Shown here piece after piece: positions 1-8,184 of a DNA stretch of 64,000 bases; the first letter of the stretch is position 1; every line of letters starts with the position of its first letter. Where the stretch lies: the NCBI RefSeq assembly GCF_000424005.1, contig NZ_AUJB01000017.1, forward strand, positions 104,236 through 168,235, in the 5' to 3' direction. The notes under the pieces were generated by a model that worked only from the letters and a program-made list of their open reading frames with translations, made no database searches and had not been told where the DNA came from. A program made the position numbers and the translations under genes. The DNA comes from Pseudobutyrivibrio ruminis CF1b (GTDB lineage: Bacteria; Bacillota; Clostridia; Lachnospirales; Lachnospiraceae).

Positions 1-23
1 ATCTTTGTTAAAACCCCACATTT

Positions 24-42
24 TTGCGCAGCTGTTGCGCAA
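24..42. other. Short GC-rich palindrome near the left edge
   Basis: TTGCGCA and TGCGCAA form 7-base inverted arms around a 5-base centre, about 105 bases beyond the stop of the MFS gene. It could be a small hairpin at the 3' end of that transcript or an operator of a gene outside the window. No strong T-run follows it, so I do not call it a terminator. Positions 1-147 hold nothing else I can support. Confidence 0.3.
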
Positions 43-147
43 GTTCAAAAAGTTATATTAAATAATTTATTCATGATTTTTCACAAACGCCGATTAATCT
101 TTTGCTAATATATAGCCTCCAAAAACTTGCTTACTATTTATTTAAAT

Positions 148-1545
148 CTATTTAAATGTATCCACTGTAACCTGATCCAGATTAACGAACTTGGTCTCTT
201 TAACCTTGGTCATTAATATTAAAAGTGATAATGCCATAAACGGAACACAGATTACTAAGAATAGCACATCAATAGGAATAAACTTTTGACCTATAATAAA
301 TGCAATCTGTCCTATAAACATGCCGGCTCCAATAAGGACTGATATGGTACCCATAACAGATGAACGCATGCTTGATGGAGATGATTCTGCAGGCATTGTA
401 AGAATCAGTGTATCTGACATGGACCAAAGGCCACCTATAGAACAACCATAAGCTACTCCTGCTGTAATTGGACCCCAGCCTAGTCTACATGCTAATACAA
501 AAATTAAAAGTCCCCCTAAAGCTATTGTTCCAAGTAAGAGGCATACTCTTTTTCTTCCTAATTTGTCCGAGAAAAGACCGCTCAGTATAGTAACAATTCC
601 ATTACAGAATGGATATATCAAAAGTGCCAATGACACCATCTGCGTTGTCATGGCTCCCTCTAAAACTGTTGCATAGTAGGATGTGTAGAAGGTTGTTGCA
701 AAGAATAAAAATCCTGCGATTAAAATCCATCTCAATTGCTTGTTTGAAAATATAAACTTAACTGCATTAAAAACTCCACCTTGGCTGGAGGTATTGTTTT
801 CCTTTTCTGTCTGGCGGCGTCTTTCCTTCTCTTCTTCAGTTAAAGAAAGATAAAATATTCTTTGTTCTAAGAACACAGGTGTTTCTTTAACTAAAACCAC
901 TGATAAAATTCCTACCACTAATGCCACTACAACAGGTATGGCATATACATATTTCCAACTTGATGATACACCATCATTCAAAAAAACTTTCGAAAGAACA
1001 CCAATAGATGACACTGAAATAAGGGCTATGCCCTTAGCTACAAAGCTGTAGGTGGCACGTTTCTCCTTTGGTGCTGTCTCCATAATATAAAGAACCTGCA
1101 TATCATTAGGTGTGAAAAACAACATGAAAAGCATACCTATTATATATTGAAAAACACTTGTTGAAGTCATAACAACAAGCATACCTAGACCCATACCTAT
1201 GGTGTTAATCATAAGAAATAATCTTCTTCCATAGCGATCGGACAGAGCCTTATAAAAAGGCGCTATTATCAGGAATAGGTTTGACAGCAAATTCCAACTT
1301 GCCACGTAGTTTAGCGACTCCTTATATTCTGTTGAATTTACGTCCCTGGATGATATTTTGAATAAATCAAAAATAATGTATGGCTGCATAGCCGAATTTA
1401 TGTTAGATGTAACCTCATCAACGATGTAGATAATAGTAAGAACCACCATTATCATACCAAGATAGTAAGCAGGCTTAGGTGCACTGGCAGCCTTTCTAAG
1501 GCGCACTAACTCCTTGGCCTCCTTCTCAAGAGTATTATTTCCCAT
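148..1545 (-). CDS. MFS transporter, substrate unknown
   Basis: A 465-residue integral membrane protein with about 12 hydrophobic segments. It carries the major facilitator superfamily loop motif twice: SDRYGRRLF near residue 105, between helices 2 and 3, and SDKLGRKR near residue 325, at the equivalent place in the second half. A charged cytoplasmic loop around residues 230-255 separates the two six-helix bundles. The length is normal for the family. The start has a good ribosome binding site (AAGGGGGA) upstream. It appears to be a single-gene unit, separated from upp by about 70 bases. The family moves small solutes by proton or sodium coupling; nothing nearby identifies the substrate. I am sure of the family but not of the function. 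Confidence 0.85.
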   Translation of the reverse strand: MGNNTLEKEAKELVRLRKAASAPKPAYYLGMIMVVLTIIYIVDEVTSNINSAMQPYIIFDLFKISSRDVNSTEYKESLNYVASWNLLSNLFLIIAPFYKALSDRYGRRLFLMINTIGMGLGMLVVMTSTSVFQYIIGMLFMLFFTPNDMQVLYIMETAPKEKRATYSFVAKGIALISVSSIGVLSKVFLNDGVSSSWKYVYAIPVVVALVVGILSVVLVKETPVFLEQRIFYLSLTEEEKERRRQTEKENNTSSQGGVFNAVKFIFSNKQLRWILIAGFLFFATTFYTSYYATVLEGAMTTQMVSLALLIYPFCNGIVTILSGLFSDKLGRKRVCLLLGTIALGGLLIFVLACRLGWGPITAGVAYGCSIGGLWSMSDTLILTMPAESSPSSMRSSVMGTISVLIGAGMFIGQIAFIIGQKFIPIDVLFLVICVPFMALSLLILMTKVKETKFVNLDQVTVDTFK

Positions 1546-1616
1546 ATAAAATTCCCCCTTATCATTTATACCCTAGACATAAGAGTATCACGATAAGAGG
1601 GAAATGCAAGACTTGA

Positions 1617-2255
1617 TTATTTAGTTCCGAAGATTCTGTCTCCGGCATCGCCAAGACCTGGGCAAATGTAAGCATCTGCATTGAGCTCACGATCAATGTG
1701 TCCGATGTAAATCTGTACATCTGGGTGAGCCTCATGAAGAGCACGAACACCCTCTGGAGCACCGATGATAGCCATGAACTTAATGCGCTTTCCACCGTGC
1801 TGCTTGATGAGGTTGATTGCATCGATTGCAGAACCGCCTGTAGCAAGCATAGGATCTGTAACTACGATGAGACGCTCCTCGATTGGGCTAGGAAGCTTGC
1901 AGTAATACTCGTGTGGCTCATGTGTCTCCTCATCACGGTACATACCGATGTGACCAATCTTAGCTGTAGGAACGAGACGCTGAATACCATTTACCATACC
2001 AAGACCTGCACGAAGGATTGGCACGATTGCCATCTTACGACCAGCGATAACTGGTGCCATGCACTTCTCGATTGGTGTCTCGCACTCGATGTCTACTGTC
2101 TGTAAATCGTTGAGAGCTTCAAAAGCCTCAAGCATAGCTATTTCTTCTACAAGAGCACGGAACTCTGCTGTACCTGTGTTCTTATCTCTAAGCATTGTAA
2201 TTTTGTGTTGAAGTAAAGGATGTGTTAACTCTACTACATTATCTAACTTTTCCAT
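1617..2255 (-). CDS. upp: Uracil phosphoribosyltransferase
   Basis: This cytoplasmic pyrimidine-salvage enzyme makes UMP from uracil and PRPP. At 212 residues it has the typical length. The PRPP-binding loop is visible as [14 protein letters not shown] near residues 134-147, and the uracil-binding C-terminal region ([17 protein letters not shown]) is intact. The ATG is preceded by an ideal AGGAGG. It lies downstream of uraA on the same strand, so imported uracil can be trapped directly as UMP. The roughly 120-base gap between them holds hairpins that may tune expression of the second gene. Assignment is close to certain from the full-length family match. Confidence 0.97.
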   Translation of the reverse strand: MEKLDNVVELTHPLLQHKITMLRDKNTGTAEFRALVEEIAMLEAFEALNDLQTVDIECETPIEKCMAPVIAGRKMAIVPILRAGLGMVNGIQRLVPTAKIGHIGMYRDEETHEPHEYYCKLPSPIEERLIVVTDPMLATGGSAIDAINLIKQHGGKRIKFMAIIGAPEGVRALHEAHPDVQIYIGHIDRELNADAYICPGLGDAGDRIFGTK

Positions 2256-2295
2256 TAGATACCTCCTAAATATATCTTTATTAACAAGGTAGTTC

Positions 2296-2365
2296 GCCCC
2301 ATTTTAAATTGCCTGCGGCAAGGGGGCTCACAGCAATTTCATTATGCAATCATAGATTGCATAAT
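2296..2365 (-). other. Structured spacer between uraA and upp
   Basis: Two nested or adjacent inverted repeats fill the uraA-upp gap. At 2341-2365 a perfect 10-base stem with a 5-base loop has arms ATTATGCAAT and ATTGCATAAT. At 2296-2327 GCCCC and GGGGC enclose a TTGCC/GGCAA hairpin. No T-run follows either stem, so these resemble an intercistronic processing or stability structure more than a terminator. I do not see the conserved PyrR-binding loop expected of a pyr attenuator. Role unknown. Confidence 0.45.
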
Positions 2366-2375
2366 AAAACTGCCT

Positions 2376-3731
2376 TTACCAACCTTCTTTATCAAAACGA
2401 TATCTCTCAGGATTACCATACTCGTAATCTCTTCCTGGGATAATCGCATTGAGAACTACACCTGCGATTGCAGCGATTGCAAGGCTTGTAAGTGTGATGT
2501 CTGTAGAACCTACTGTAAATGTAAGTCCATCAGAGAAACCAAGGCCGCAAACTAAGATAACTGCTGCAATAATAAGGTTTCTTGAATGTGTGAAATCTAC
2601 ATGATTCTCAACCACATTTCTAATACCTATCGCACTAATCATACCATAAAGCATGAAGCTTATTCCACCTACGATTGCGCTAGGCATTGTGCCAATGATG
2701 TCTGCCATCTTAGGAATGAATGAAAGTACAATAGCATAAACTGCTGCAATTCTGATAACCTTTGGATCATGAACCTTTGAAAGTTCAAGTACTCCAGTGT
2801 TCTCACCGTATGTTGTGTTAGCAGGGCCACCGAAGAATGCTGAAAGTGCTGTAGCAAAACCGTCACCTACAAGTGTACGGTGAAGACCTGGATCAGTAAC
2901 AAGATCCTCGCCAACTGTAGCTGAGATTGCTGACATATCTCCGATGTGCTCCATCATTGTAGCAATGGCGATTGGTGCCATAACAAGGATTGCTGAAATG
3001 TTGAACTTGCAGATGAAGAAATCTGGAAGACCAACCCATGCTGCCTCGTTTACAGCTGTGAAATCAAGAATTGCGCTACCGTCTGCATTTGTCATGCCAA
3101 AGGCATTGAAAACAAGTGCACATACATATGAAATTACTACACCCATAAGAATAGGAAGAATCTTAAACATTCCTTTTCCCCAGATGTTGAAGATGATTAC
3201 TACTGCAAGAGCTATAAAAGCAAGAAGCCAGTTTGAAGATGCATTGGTGATAGCTGATGGTGCAAGTGAAAGACCAATGCAAATGATAATAGGACCAGTA
3301 ACTACTGGTGGAAGAAATTTCATAACCTTGTTGATTCCAACAAGCTTAATGATTAATGCAAGAATAAGGTAAAGGGCTCCGGCAACAACAATACCTCCGC
3401 ATGCGTATGGAAGCTTTTCGCCCATAGTCATATTTTTGAAAATACCAGTATTTAAATTAGCAACAGTGTGAAATCCTCCGAGAAAAGCGAATGAGGAACC
3501 AAGGAAAGCTGGAACTTTTAATTTAGAACATAAATGGAAAAATAAGGTGCCGACACCTGCGAAAAATAAAGTAACCTGAATTGAAAGACCTTCGCCATTG
3601 AAATAATTGTTGACGAGAATTGGAACTAAAATAGTGGCTCCAAACATTGCAAATAAATGCTGAAGACCTAAGATGAGCATTTTAGGAATACCTAGCGTAG
3701 AGGCATCCTTGATTGGTGCATGAGTGTTCAT
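2376..3731 (-). CDS. uraA: Uracil permease, NCS2 family
   Basis: A 451-residue polytopic membrane protein of the nucleobase-cation symporter 2 family. The N-terminal signature QHLFAMFGATILVP lies near residues 24-37, and the conserved GGPANTTYGENTG segment near residues 300-312 supplies part of the nucleobase site. About 14 hydrophobic segments are present, as expected. The pairing with upp points to uracil, rather than xanthine or urate, as substrate. A promoter of TTGTCA-17-TAGAAT type lies just upstream, inside the end of the TraX gene. The start is supported by GGAGG eight bases before the ATG. It probably heads a uraA-upp operon. Confidence 0.93.
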   Translation of the reverse strand: MNTHAPIKDASTLGIPKMLILGLQHLFAMFGATILVPILVNNYFNGEGLSIQVTLFFAGVGTLFFHLCSKLKVPAFLGSSFAFLGGFHTVANLNTGIFKNMTMGEKLPYACGGIVVAGALYLILALIIKLVGINKVMKFLPPVVTGPIIICIGLSLAPSAITNASSNWLLAFIALAVVIIFNIWGKGMFKILPILMGVVISYVCALVFNAFGMTNADGSAILDFTAVNEAAWVGLPDFFICKFNISAILVMAPIAIATMMEHIGDMSAISATVGEDLVTDPGLHRTLVGDGFATALSAFFGGPANTTYGENTGVLELSKVHDPKVIRIAAVYAIVLSFIPKMADIIGTMPSAIVGGISFMLYGMISAIGIRNVVENHVDFTHSRNLIIAAVILVCGLGFSDGLTFTVGSTDITLTSLAIAAIAGVVLNAIIPGRDYEYGNPERYRFDKEGW

Positions 3732-3772
3732 ACATTTCCTCCCTAAACTTTAATTTAACTTAAACTTTCAGT

Positions 3773-3801
3773 ATTCTATCACAACAGGATTGCTCTGACA
3801 A
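3773..3801 (-). promoter_or_regulatory. Sigma-A promoter for uraA-upp
   Basis: On the minus strand TTGTCA (3801-3796) is followed by exactly 17 bases and TAGAAT (3778-3773). It overlaps the last codons of the upstream TraX gene. The uraA ATG is about 42 bases downstream. This is a motif-based prediction. Confidence 0.6.
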
Positions 3802-4531
3802 TCCCAATTATAAAAAGATGTATTGGATAAAAATAATTAAAGCTGTAGCGCATGATTTTCGAAGAACTTCCGCGCTTTCCATTATAAAATGCGATAGGGA
3901 TAAGCATTAAAAATGCAGCTGATTCCAGTGTTCCGCATCCCAGGGTAAGGATAGCTACACCAGCAGCAAATGCCAGTAATCGTCTGTTCCTTTCTTCTCC
4001 GTGTAAGCAGTACATCAAAACAATAACTGCCACTCCAACTATGTTGTAGTCCACACTGGCAAAATAAGCTGCGACCATTCCTGCCACATAACATAATAAA
4101 ACCACCAGCTTCTTTGCCACTATATTTTCAATACCCCAAAACTTTTCCTTCTTTGACTCTTCCAAAATCCAAATCAAAAGAAGTCCAATTAAAAGAGTGA
4201 ATACTACATTGGTCTTGTTCCATACAAATAAGTCCCCAAACAAGCTCCAGTCAAATGGTATTTCTGAAAGCAGTGCCAAAATAACCAGTCTGATAGCATA
4301 CTTTTTCACATTTCTGGTATGAAAGAATCCTTCCACCAAAAGAAAACAGTATATAGGAAATGCCATTCGGCCAACGCCTCTCAAAAAGCGATAGAGCTCC
4401 CAGTTCAGGCAATCATTAGCCATGCCATATGTGTAATACAAGCCATAAGTAGCATGGTCCACCAACATTGTGATTATGGCGATGAGCTTTAATCCATTTC
4501 CAGTTATTTGAAATCCTGCTTTATTTTCCAT
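3779..4531 (-). CDS. TraX-family membrane protein
   Basis: A 250-residue integral membrane protein with about eight hydrophobic segments. The N-terminal motif pattern (GNGLKLIAIITMLVDHATYGL, then GRMAFPIYCFLLVEGFFHT) is characteristic of the TraX family. TraX itself acetylates F-pilin, but chromosomal TraX-like proteins are common in Clostridia where no conjugation system is present and their substrate is unknown. There are no pilus or conjugation genes nearby, so a transfer function should not be assumed. It starts just after a terminator (4548-4581) with AAGGGG as ribosome binding site. Its end contains the uraA promoter. Confidence 0.8.
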   Translation of the reverse strand: MENKAGFQITGNGLKLIAIITMLVDHATYGLYYTYGMANDCLNWELYRFLRGVGRMAFPIYCFLLVEGFFHTRNVKKYAIRLVILALLSEIPFDWSLFGDLFVWNKTNVVFTLLIGLLLIWILEESKKEKFWGIENIVAKKLVVLLCYVAGMVAAYFASVDYNIVGVAVIVLMYCLHGEERNRRLLAFAAGVAILTLGCGTLESAAFLMLIPIAFYNGKRGSSSKIMRYSFNYFYPIHLFIIGIVRAILL

Positions 4532-4547
4532 GTAAACCCCTTCTCAT

Positions 4548-4581
4548 AAAAAAACTCCCTGGTGCCAAACACACCAAGGAG
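4548..4581 (-). terminator. Terminator after the dapA-nhaC operon
   Basis: On the minus strand an imperfect 10-base stem (CTCCTTGGTG with CACCAGGGAG) is followed by seven T residues. It lies 12 bases past the NhaC-type gene and immediately before the TraX gene. Confidence 0.85.
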
Positions 4582-4592
4582 ATTATACCACA

Positions 4593-6131
4593 CTATGCTT
4601 TTTCTTGTCCCTTTGAAAATACCTTTATTCCAAATAAAGTTCCAATCATTACTACGATTCCAATAGCAAGACATGCAATCCAGTTTCTTACGAAACCTGA
4701 AATAACATAAGATAAAAGTGAAACACCTGCTACTGTAAACGCATATGGAAGCTGAGTACTTACATGACTGATATGATCACAATCAGCTCCCGCCGATGCC
4801 ATGATAGTTGTATCGGAAATTGGTGAGCAGTGATCACCGCAAACTGCACCAGCCATACAAGCTGAAATAGAGATAATCATAAGCTCGTTATTAATATCTC
4901 CACCAAATACATTTACTACGATAGGAATAAGAATACCAAATGTACCCCATGATGTTCCTGTTGCAAATGCAAGGAAGATACCTACTAAGAATACGATAGC
5001 AGGGATAAAGCTCATAAAGTGACCGTTATCAGCAATATTTGCTACTATTCCAGCAACATATTCCTTTGCTCCAAGAGAATCTGTCATAGCCTTAAGTGTC
5101 CATGCAAAAGTAAGAACCAAAATAGCAGGAACCATACTCTTGAATCCCTCTGGGATGGCGTTCATGCACTCGCTAAAGCTGAGAACTCTTGTCACAAGGT
5201 AAAATACGATAGTAATTAAAAGAGCAACGACTGAACCGTAAACCAAACCTACTGAAGCATCTGAATTAGAGAATGCATCGATAAATGTTTCCCCCTCAAA
5301 GAATCCACCAGTGTAAATCATTCCGATTACGTTGCAGATAATAAGTGCAGCGATAGGAAGCACAAGGTGAATAACCTTTCCTTTTTCAGAAACAGGTGGA
5401 TGTGGCTGATCCTCTGCACCAGTTAATGAAGCTGCATCCTTCTTCTTTCTCTGCTTTAAAGCTGCTCTGTGATTAAGCTCTGCAAGATTCATAGAAGCAT
5501 AATCAAAATTCATAAATGTAATGGTAAACATCATTACAAGTGTAAGCAATGCATAGAAGTTGTAAGGAATAGCTCTGATGAAAAGAGTAAGTCCATTTGC
5601 TCCATCTACGAAACCTGTAACAGCTGCAGCCCATGAAGAAATAGGAGCGATAATACATACAGGAGCTGCTGTTGCATCAATAAGATATGCAAGCTTCTCA
5701 CGTGAAATTCCATGCTTATCTGTAACTGGTCTCATAACAGAACCTACTGTAAGGCAGTTGAAATAATCATCGATGAAAATAAGCATACCAAGAATGATTG
5801 TAGCTACCTGTGCGCCGGCCTTTGTCTTTACATGAGTAACTGCCCACTTACCAAAAGCAGCCGAACCACCGGCTCTGTTCATAAGCATTACCATACTTCC
5901 AAGGATAACAAGGAAAATAAGAATACCTACGTTCCAGCTGTCTGAAAGCTGACCAATCATTCCATCTACAAAGATGTGCTCCATAGCAGCCGTTAGATTA
6001 AAGCCTGCATATAAGAGTCCACCTGCGAAAATTCCTATAAACAAAGAAGAGTAAACTTCCTTTGTAATCAGTGCCAAAATGATGGCGATAAGTGGTGGCA
6101 GAAGCGACCAGATTGTATTAGTAAATTCCAT
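4593..6131 (-). CDS. NhaC-type Na+/H+ antiporter family carrier, possible lysine transporter
   Basis: A 512-residue polytopic membrane protein of the NhaC superfamily. About 11 hydrophobic segments are present, with conserved segments IFIDDYFNCLTVGSVMRP (near residue 118) and SACMAGAVCGDHCSPISDTT (near residue 430). A charged cytoplasmic loop sits near residues 225-250. It overlaps the end of dapA by 14 bases, so the two are translated from one mRNA controlled by the lysine riboswitch upstream of dapA. NhaC-superfamily genes under lysine riboswitch control have been proposed to be lysine transporters (LysW type). I therefore read this as a candidate amino acid carrier rather than a housekeeping sodium antiporter. 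The family is secure; the substrate is inferred. Confidence 0.85.
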   Translation of the reverse strand: MEFTNTIWSLLPPLIAIILALITKEVYSSLFIGIFAGGLLYAGFNLTAAMEHIFVDGMIGQLSDSWNVGILIFLVILGSMVMLMNRAGGSAAFGKWAVTHVKTKAGAQVATIILGMLIFIDDYFNCLTVGSVMRPVTDKHGISREKLAYLIDATAAPVCIIAPISSWAAAVTGFVDGANGLTLFIRAIPYNFYALLTLVMMFTITFMNFDYASMNLAELNHRAALKQRKKKDAASLTGAEDQPHPPVSEKGKVIHLVLPIAALIICNVIGMIYTGGFFEGETFIDAFSNSDASVGLVYGSVVALLITIVFYLVTRVLSFSECMNAIPEGFKSMVPAILVLTFAWTLKAMTDSLGAKEYVAGIVANIADNGHFMSFIPAIVFLVGIFLAFATGTSWGTFGILIPIVVNVFGGDINNELMIISISACMAGAVCGDHCSPISDTTIMASAGADCDHISHVSTQLPYAFTVAGVSLLSYVISGFVRNWIACLAIGIVVMIGTLFGIKVFSKGQEKA

Positions 6132-7002
6132 ATTCTTTCATCTCTCTTTCCAAAACTTTTGCGTGAGCCTCTTCCATTTCTGTAAGTGGCTTTCTAAGAG
6201 GACCTGCCTCAAATCCCATAATGTTAAGAGCCTTCTTAACAGGGATTGGATTAACCTCTGAGAATAGAGCATCTATAAGTGGAAGTGCCTTAAGCTGCAT
6301 AGCAGCTGCCTTCTTGAAATCTCCATCGAGACATGCCTGGCATAAATCATGTGTCTGCTGTGGTGCCACATTTGAAAGAACTGAGATAACACCCTTTCCA
6401 CCAAGTGACATGATTGGTACTATCTGGTCATCATTTCCAGAGTAGATATCAATGCATCCATCAGCTAACTGTGCAAGCTTTGCAATCTGGCTGATATTTC
6501 CACAAGCCTCTTTGATTGCCACAATGTTATCCACATCTTTAGCAAGTTTTACAGCTGTTTCTGGGAGAATATTGCAGCCTGTACGTGATGGTACATTGTA
6601 AAGGATGCAAGGAATCTTAATGGCATCTGCAGTATCTTTGAAATGCTCATACAAACCGTTCTGTGTAGCCTTGTTGTAATAAGGTGTTACAAGAAGAACT
6701 GCATCTGCGCCAGCCTTCTCAGCTTCCTGAGAAAGATAAATAGCTGTCTCAGTCGAGTTTGAACCTGTTCCCGCAATAACAGGTACACGCTTGTTTACAG
6801 TCTGTACGCAATGTTTGATTACATCTATATGTTCCTCATGAGAAAGTGTAGATGCTTCGCCTGTAGTTCCGCAGATAACAATAGCATCTGTGTTGTTCTT
6901 AATCTGAAATTCAATCAGATTATCAAGCTTTTCATAATTAACCGAACCGTCATTGTTGAAAGGTGTAGCGATAGCCACTGCAGCGCCAGTAAAAATACTC
7001 AT
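6118..7002 (-). CDS. dapA: 4-hydroxy-tetrahydrodipicolinate synthase
   Basis: Catalyses condensation of pyruvate and aspartate semialdehyde, the first committed step to meso-diaminopimelate and lysine. GTTGEASTLSHEEH near residue 45 is the substrate loop, YNVPSRTG near residue 136 carries the catalytic tyrosine, and VAIKEACG near residue 162 carries the Schiff-base lysine. Length (294 residues) is standard. An in-frame ATG at 7008 is only two bases from the AGGAGG at 7011-7016, whereas the ATG at 7002 is eight bases away and gives the usual MSIFTG start, so I use 7002. Expression is governed by the lysine riboswitch and terminator immediately upstream. It is co-transcribed with the NhaC-type carrier. 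Confidence 0.96.
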   Translation of the reverse strand: MSIFTGAAVAIATPFNNDGSVNYEKLDNLIEFQIKNNTDAIVICGTTGEASTLSHEEHIDVIKHCVQTVNKRVPVIAGTGSNSTETAIYLSQEAEKAGADAVLLVTPYYNKATQNGLYEHFKDTADAIKIPCILYNVPSRTGCNILPETAVKLAKDVDNIVAIKEACGNISQIAKLAQLADGCIDIYSGNDDQIVPIMSLGGKGVISVLSNVAPQQTHDLCQACLDGDFKKAAAMQLKALPLIDALFSEVNPIPVKKALNIMGFEAGPLRKPLTEMEEAHAKVLEREMKEYGIY

Positions 7003-7016
7003 TATCATATCCTCCT

Positions 7017-7054
7017 AAAAAAAATTGGCTAACCATTATAATAAATGGTTAGCC
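7017..7054 (-). terminator. Riboswitch-controlled intrinsic terminator of dapA
   Basis: On the minus strand a perfect 11-base stem (GGCTAACCATT with AATGGTTAGCC, 7054-7027) is followed by AA and eight T residues (7024-7017). The dapA ribosome binding site begins directly after it. This is the expression platform of the lysine riboswitch: lysine binding should favour this hairpin and stop transcription before dapA. Confidence 0.92.
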
Positions 7055-7075
7055 AAAAAATACGTTCATTTCAAT

Positions 7076-7241
7076 GATAGCTCCCCATCTATTACTAGAT
7101 GACAGTCATACGGCTCTTAACCGTATGCCCAAGACAAACACACACAGGAGTGTGCTCTCTTTCGGCGAAATCCCCTTTTATCTCATATCACTTGGGCCTG
7201 TCCCATCAATGAGATTACTAATGTTTCTCGCAACCTCTATC
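7076..7241 (-). promoter_or_regulatory. Lysine riboswitch (L-box aptamer)
   Basis: Read on the minus strand, the conserved blocks occur in order: GATAGAGGTTGCGAG at the 5' side, then AGTAATCTCATTGATGGGAC, GGGGATTTCGCCGAA, TGGGCATACGG, ACTGTCA, and GGGGAGCTATC at the 3' side. The terminal GATAG and CTATC close helix P1. The size, about 166 bases, fits the family. It is followed by a terminator and then dapA. Recognition rests on the conserved core of the L-box class. Confidence 0.95.
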
Positions 7242-7259
7242 TCTTATTAAGTTGTGCTT

Positions 7260-7288
7260 ATACTACATCAGTAAGTACCTAGTGTCAA
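7260..7288 (-). promoter_or_regulatory. Promoter of the riboswitch-dapA-nhaC transcript
   Basis: Minus-strand TTGACA (7288-7283), a 17-base spacer and TAGTAT (7265-7260) lie about 20 bases before the riboswitch P1 helix, the correct place for its transcription start. Confidence 0.8.
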
Positions 7289-7295
7289 CAACAAA

Positions 7296-7324
7296 TTGAT
7301 AAACAATCATAGTGATGATAAAAT
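7296..7324 (+). promoter_or_regulatory. Promoter of the amidase gene, divergent to dapA
   Basis: Plus-strand TTGATA (7296-7301), 17 bases, then TAAAAT (7319-7324). Its -35 box lies about 8 bases from the divergent dapA promoter. Its presence shows that the TTG at 7296 is not a start codon and supports translation from the ATG at 7362. Confidence 0.7.
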
Positions 7325-7361
7325 TATTTCAAGATTTTTTAATTGGGGGACAAGTAAAATT

Positions 7362-8162
7362 ATGAAAACATATTTCAAAAAAATCATTACTATCGCGATT
7401 TGTTTAATAACTATCCTTTCGCTCATGGCCAGCAATACTGTTATTTCTGAGGCCAAATCCAAATCATCAAAGAAATCATCTAAAAACATCGTAGTTGTCC
7501 TTGACCCTGGTCATGACACTACCCACATGGGATGCCATTATGAAAATTTTGAAGAAGGCATCGCTAATTTATATATTGCCTACTACTGCAAACAGGAGTT
7601 GGAAAAATATTCAGGTGTGACTGTATACATGACCCGCTACGGATTCGATTGTCCTTACGGTGCAAATCCTGAAACAACATCTGATTGTCTCACATCAAGA
7701 GTTGAGTATGCTAAGTCTGTAAAAGCAGATGTGCTTATCAGCCTTCACAACGATTATGATCCTGATTTGGATAAGTCACAGAATGGTGCAAAGGTCATCA
7801 TTCCTAATCCAAACTACAGACCTGATTTATGTATCAAGGGACATGACCTTGGTCAGTCAATTTTGACTCAGCTCACCACTACAGGTCTTGCCGTAAACGA
7901 CTGGAAGCTCTGCCCTAACGGAACAGGTCTTGTTACAAGAGATTCTGAAGGTGGTAAATATCCTGATGGTTCTGCCAAGGATTACTATGCATTGATTAAT
8001 AAATCAAAGGTATCTGGCTTTGCCACTATTATTGTGGAGCACGCTTTTTGCACCAATGACTCAGATAGAATTAATCACCTTAGCACACCAGAACAGTATC
8101 AGCAGCTAGGTATCGCAGATGCTACTGGAATTGCAAACTATTACGGATTAAAACTGAAATAG
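7362..8162 (+). CDS. Secreted N-acetylmuramoyl-L-alanine amidase (Amidase_3)
   Basis: A 266-residue exported zinc hydrolase that cleaves the amide bond between MurNAc and the peptide stem of peptidoglycan. Residues 1-30 are a signal peptide (MKTYFKKI then a hydrophobic core, ending near SEA). The zinc ligands and catalytic residue of the family are visible: VLDPGHD, the glutamate in NFEEGIANLY, SLHNDYD, and the glutamate in IVEHAFCTND near the C-terminus. There is no SH3 or wall-binding domain. The ATG at 7362 has GGGGGA upstream; the longer in-frame TTG start overlaps the promoter. Twenty-two bases separate it from the K+ channel gene, so the two may be co-transcribed. A CwlD-like or housekeeping autolysin role cannot be separated from sequence. 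Confidence 0.9.
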   Translation: MKTYFKKIITIAICLITILSLMASNTVISEAKSKSSKKSSKNIVVVLDPGHDTTHMGCHYENFEEGIANLYIAYYCKQELEKYSGVTVYMTRYGFDCPYGANPETTSDCLTSRVEYAKSVKADVLISLHNDYDPDLDKSQNGAKVIIPNPNYRPDLCIKGHDLGQSILTQLTTTGLAVNDWKLCPNGTGLVTRDSEGGKYPDGSAKDYYALINKSKVSGFATIIVEHAFCTNDSDRINHLSTPEQYQQLGIADATGIANYYGLKLK

Positions 8163-8184
8163 GAGAATTTTTAGGAGAATATCA

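Noticed and set aside
2296..2365. PyrR attenuator between uraA and upp
   Set aside because: The conserved PyrR-binding loop is not visible and no T-run follows the hairpins.
3779..4531. Evidence of a conjugative element from the TraX gene
   Set aside because: TraX-like proteins are widespread in chromosomes of Clostridia, and no pilus, relaxase or coupling gene is present.
7296..7361. N-terminal extension of the amidase from a TTG at 7296
   Set aside because: The region contains the promoter boxes TTGATA/TAAAAT, the extra residues are not a signal peptide, and the ATG at 7362 has a ribosome binding site.
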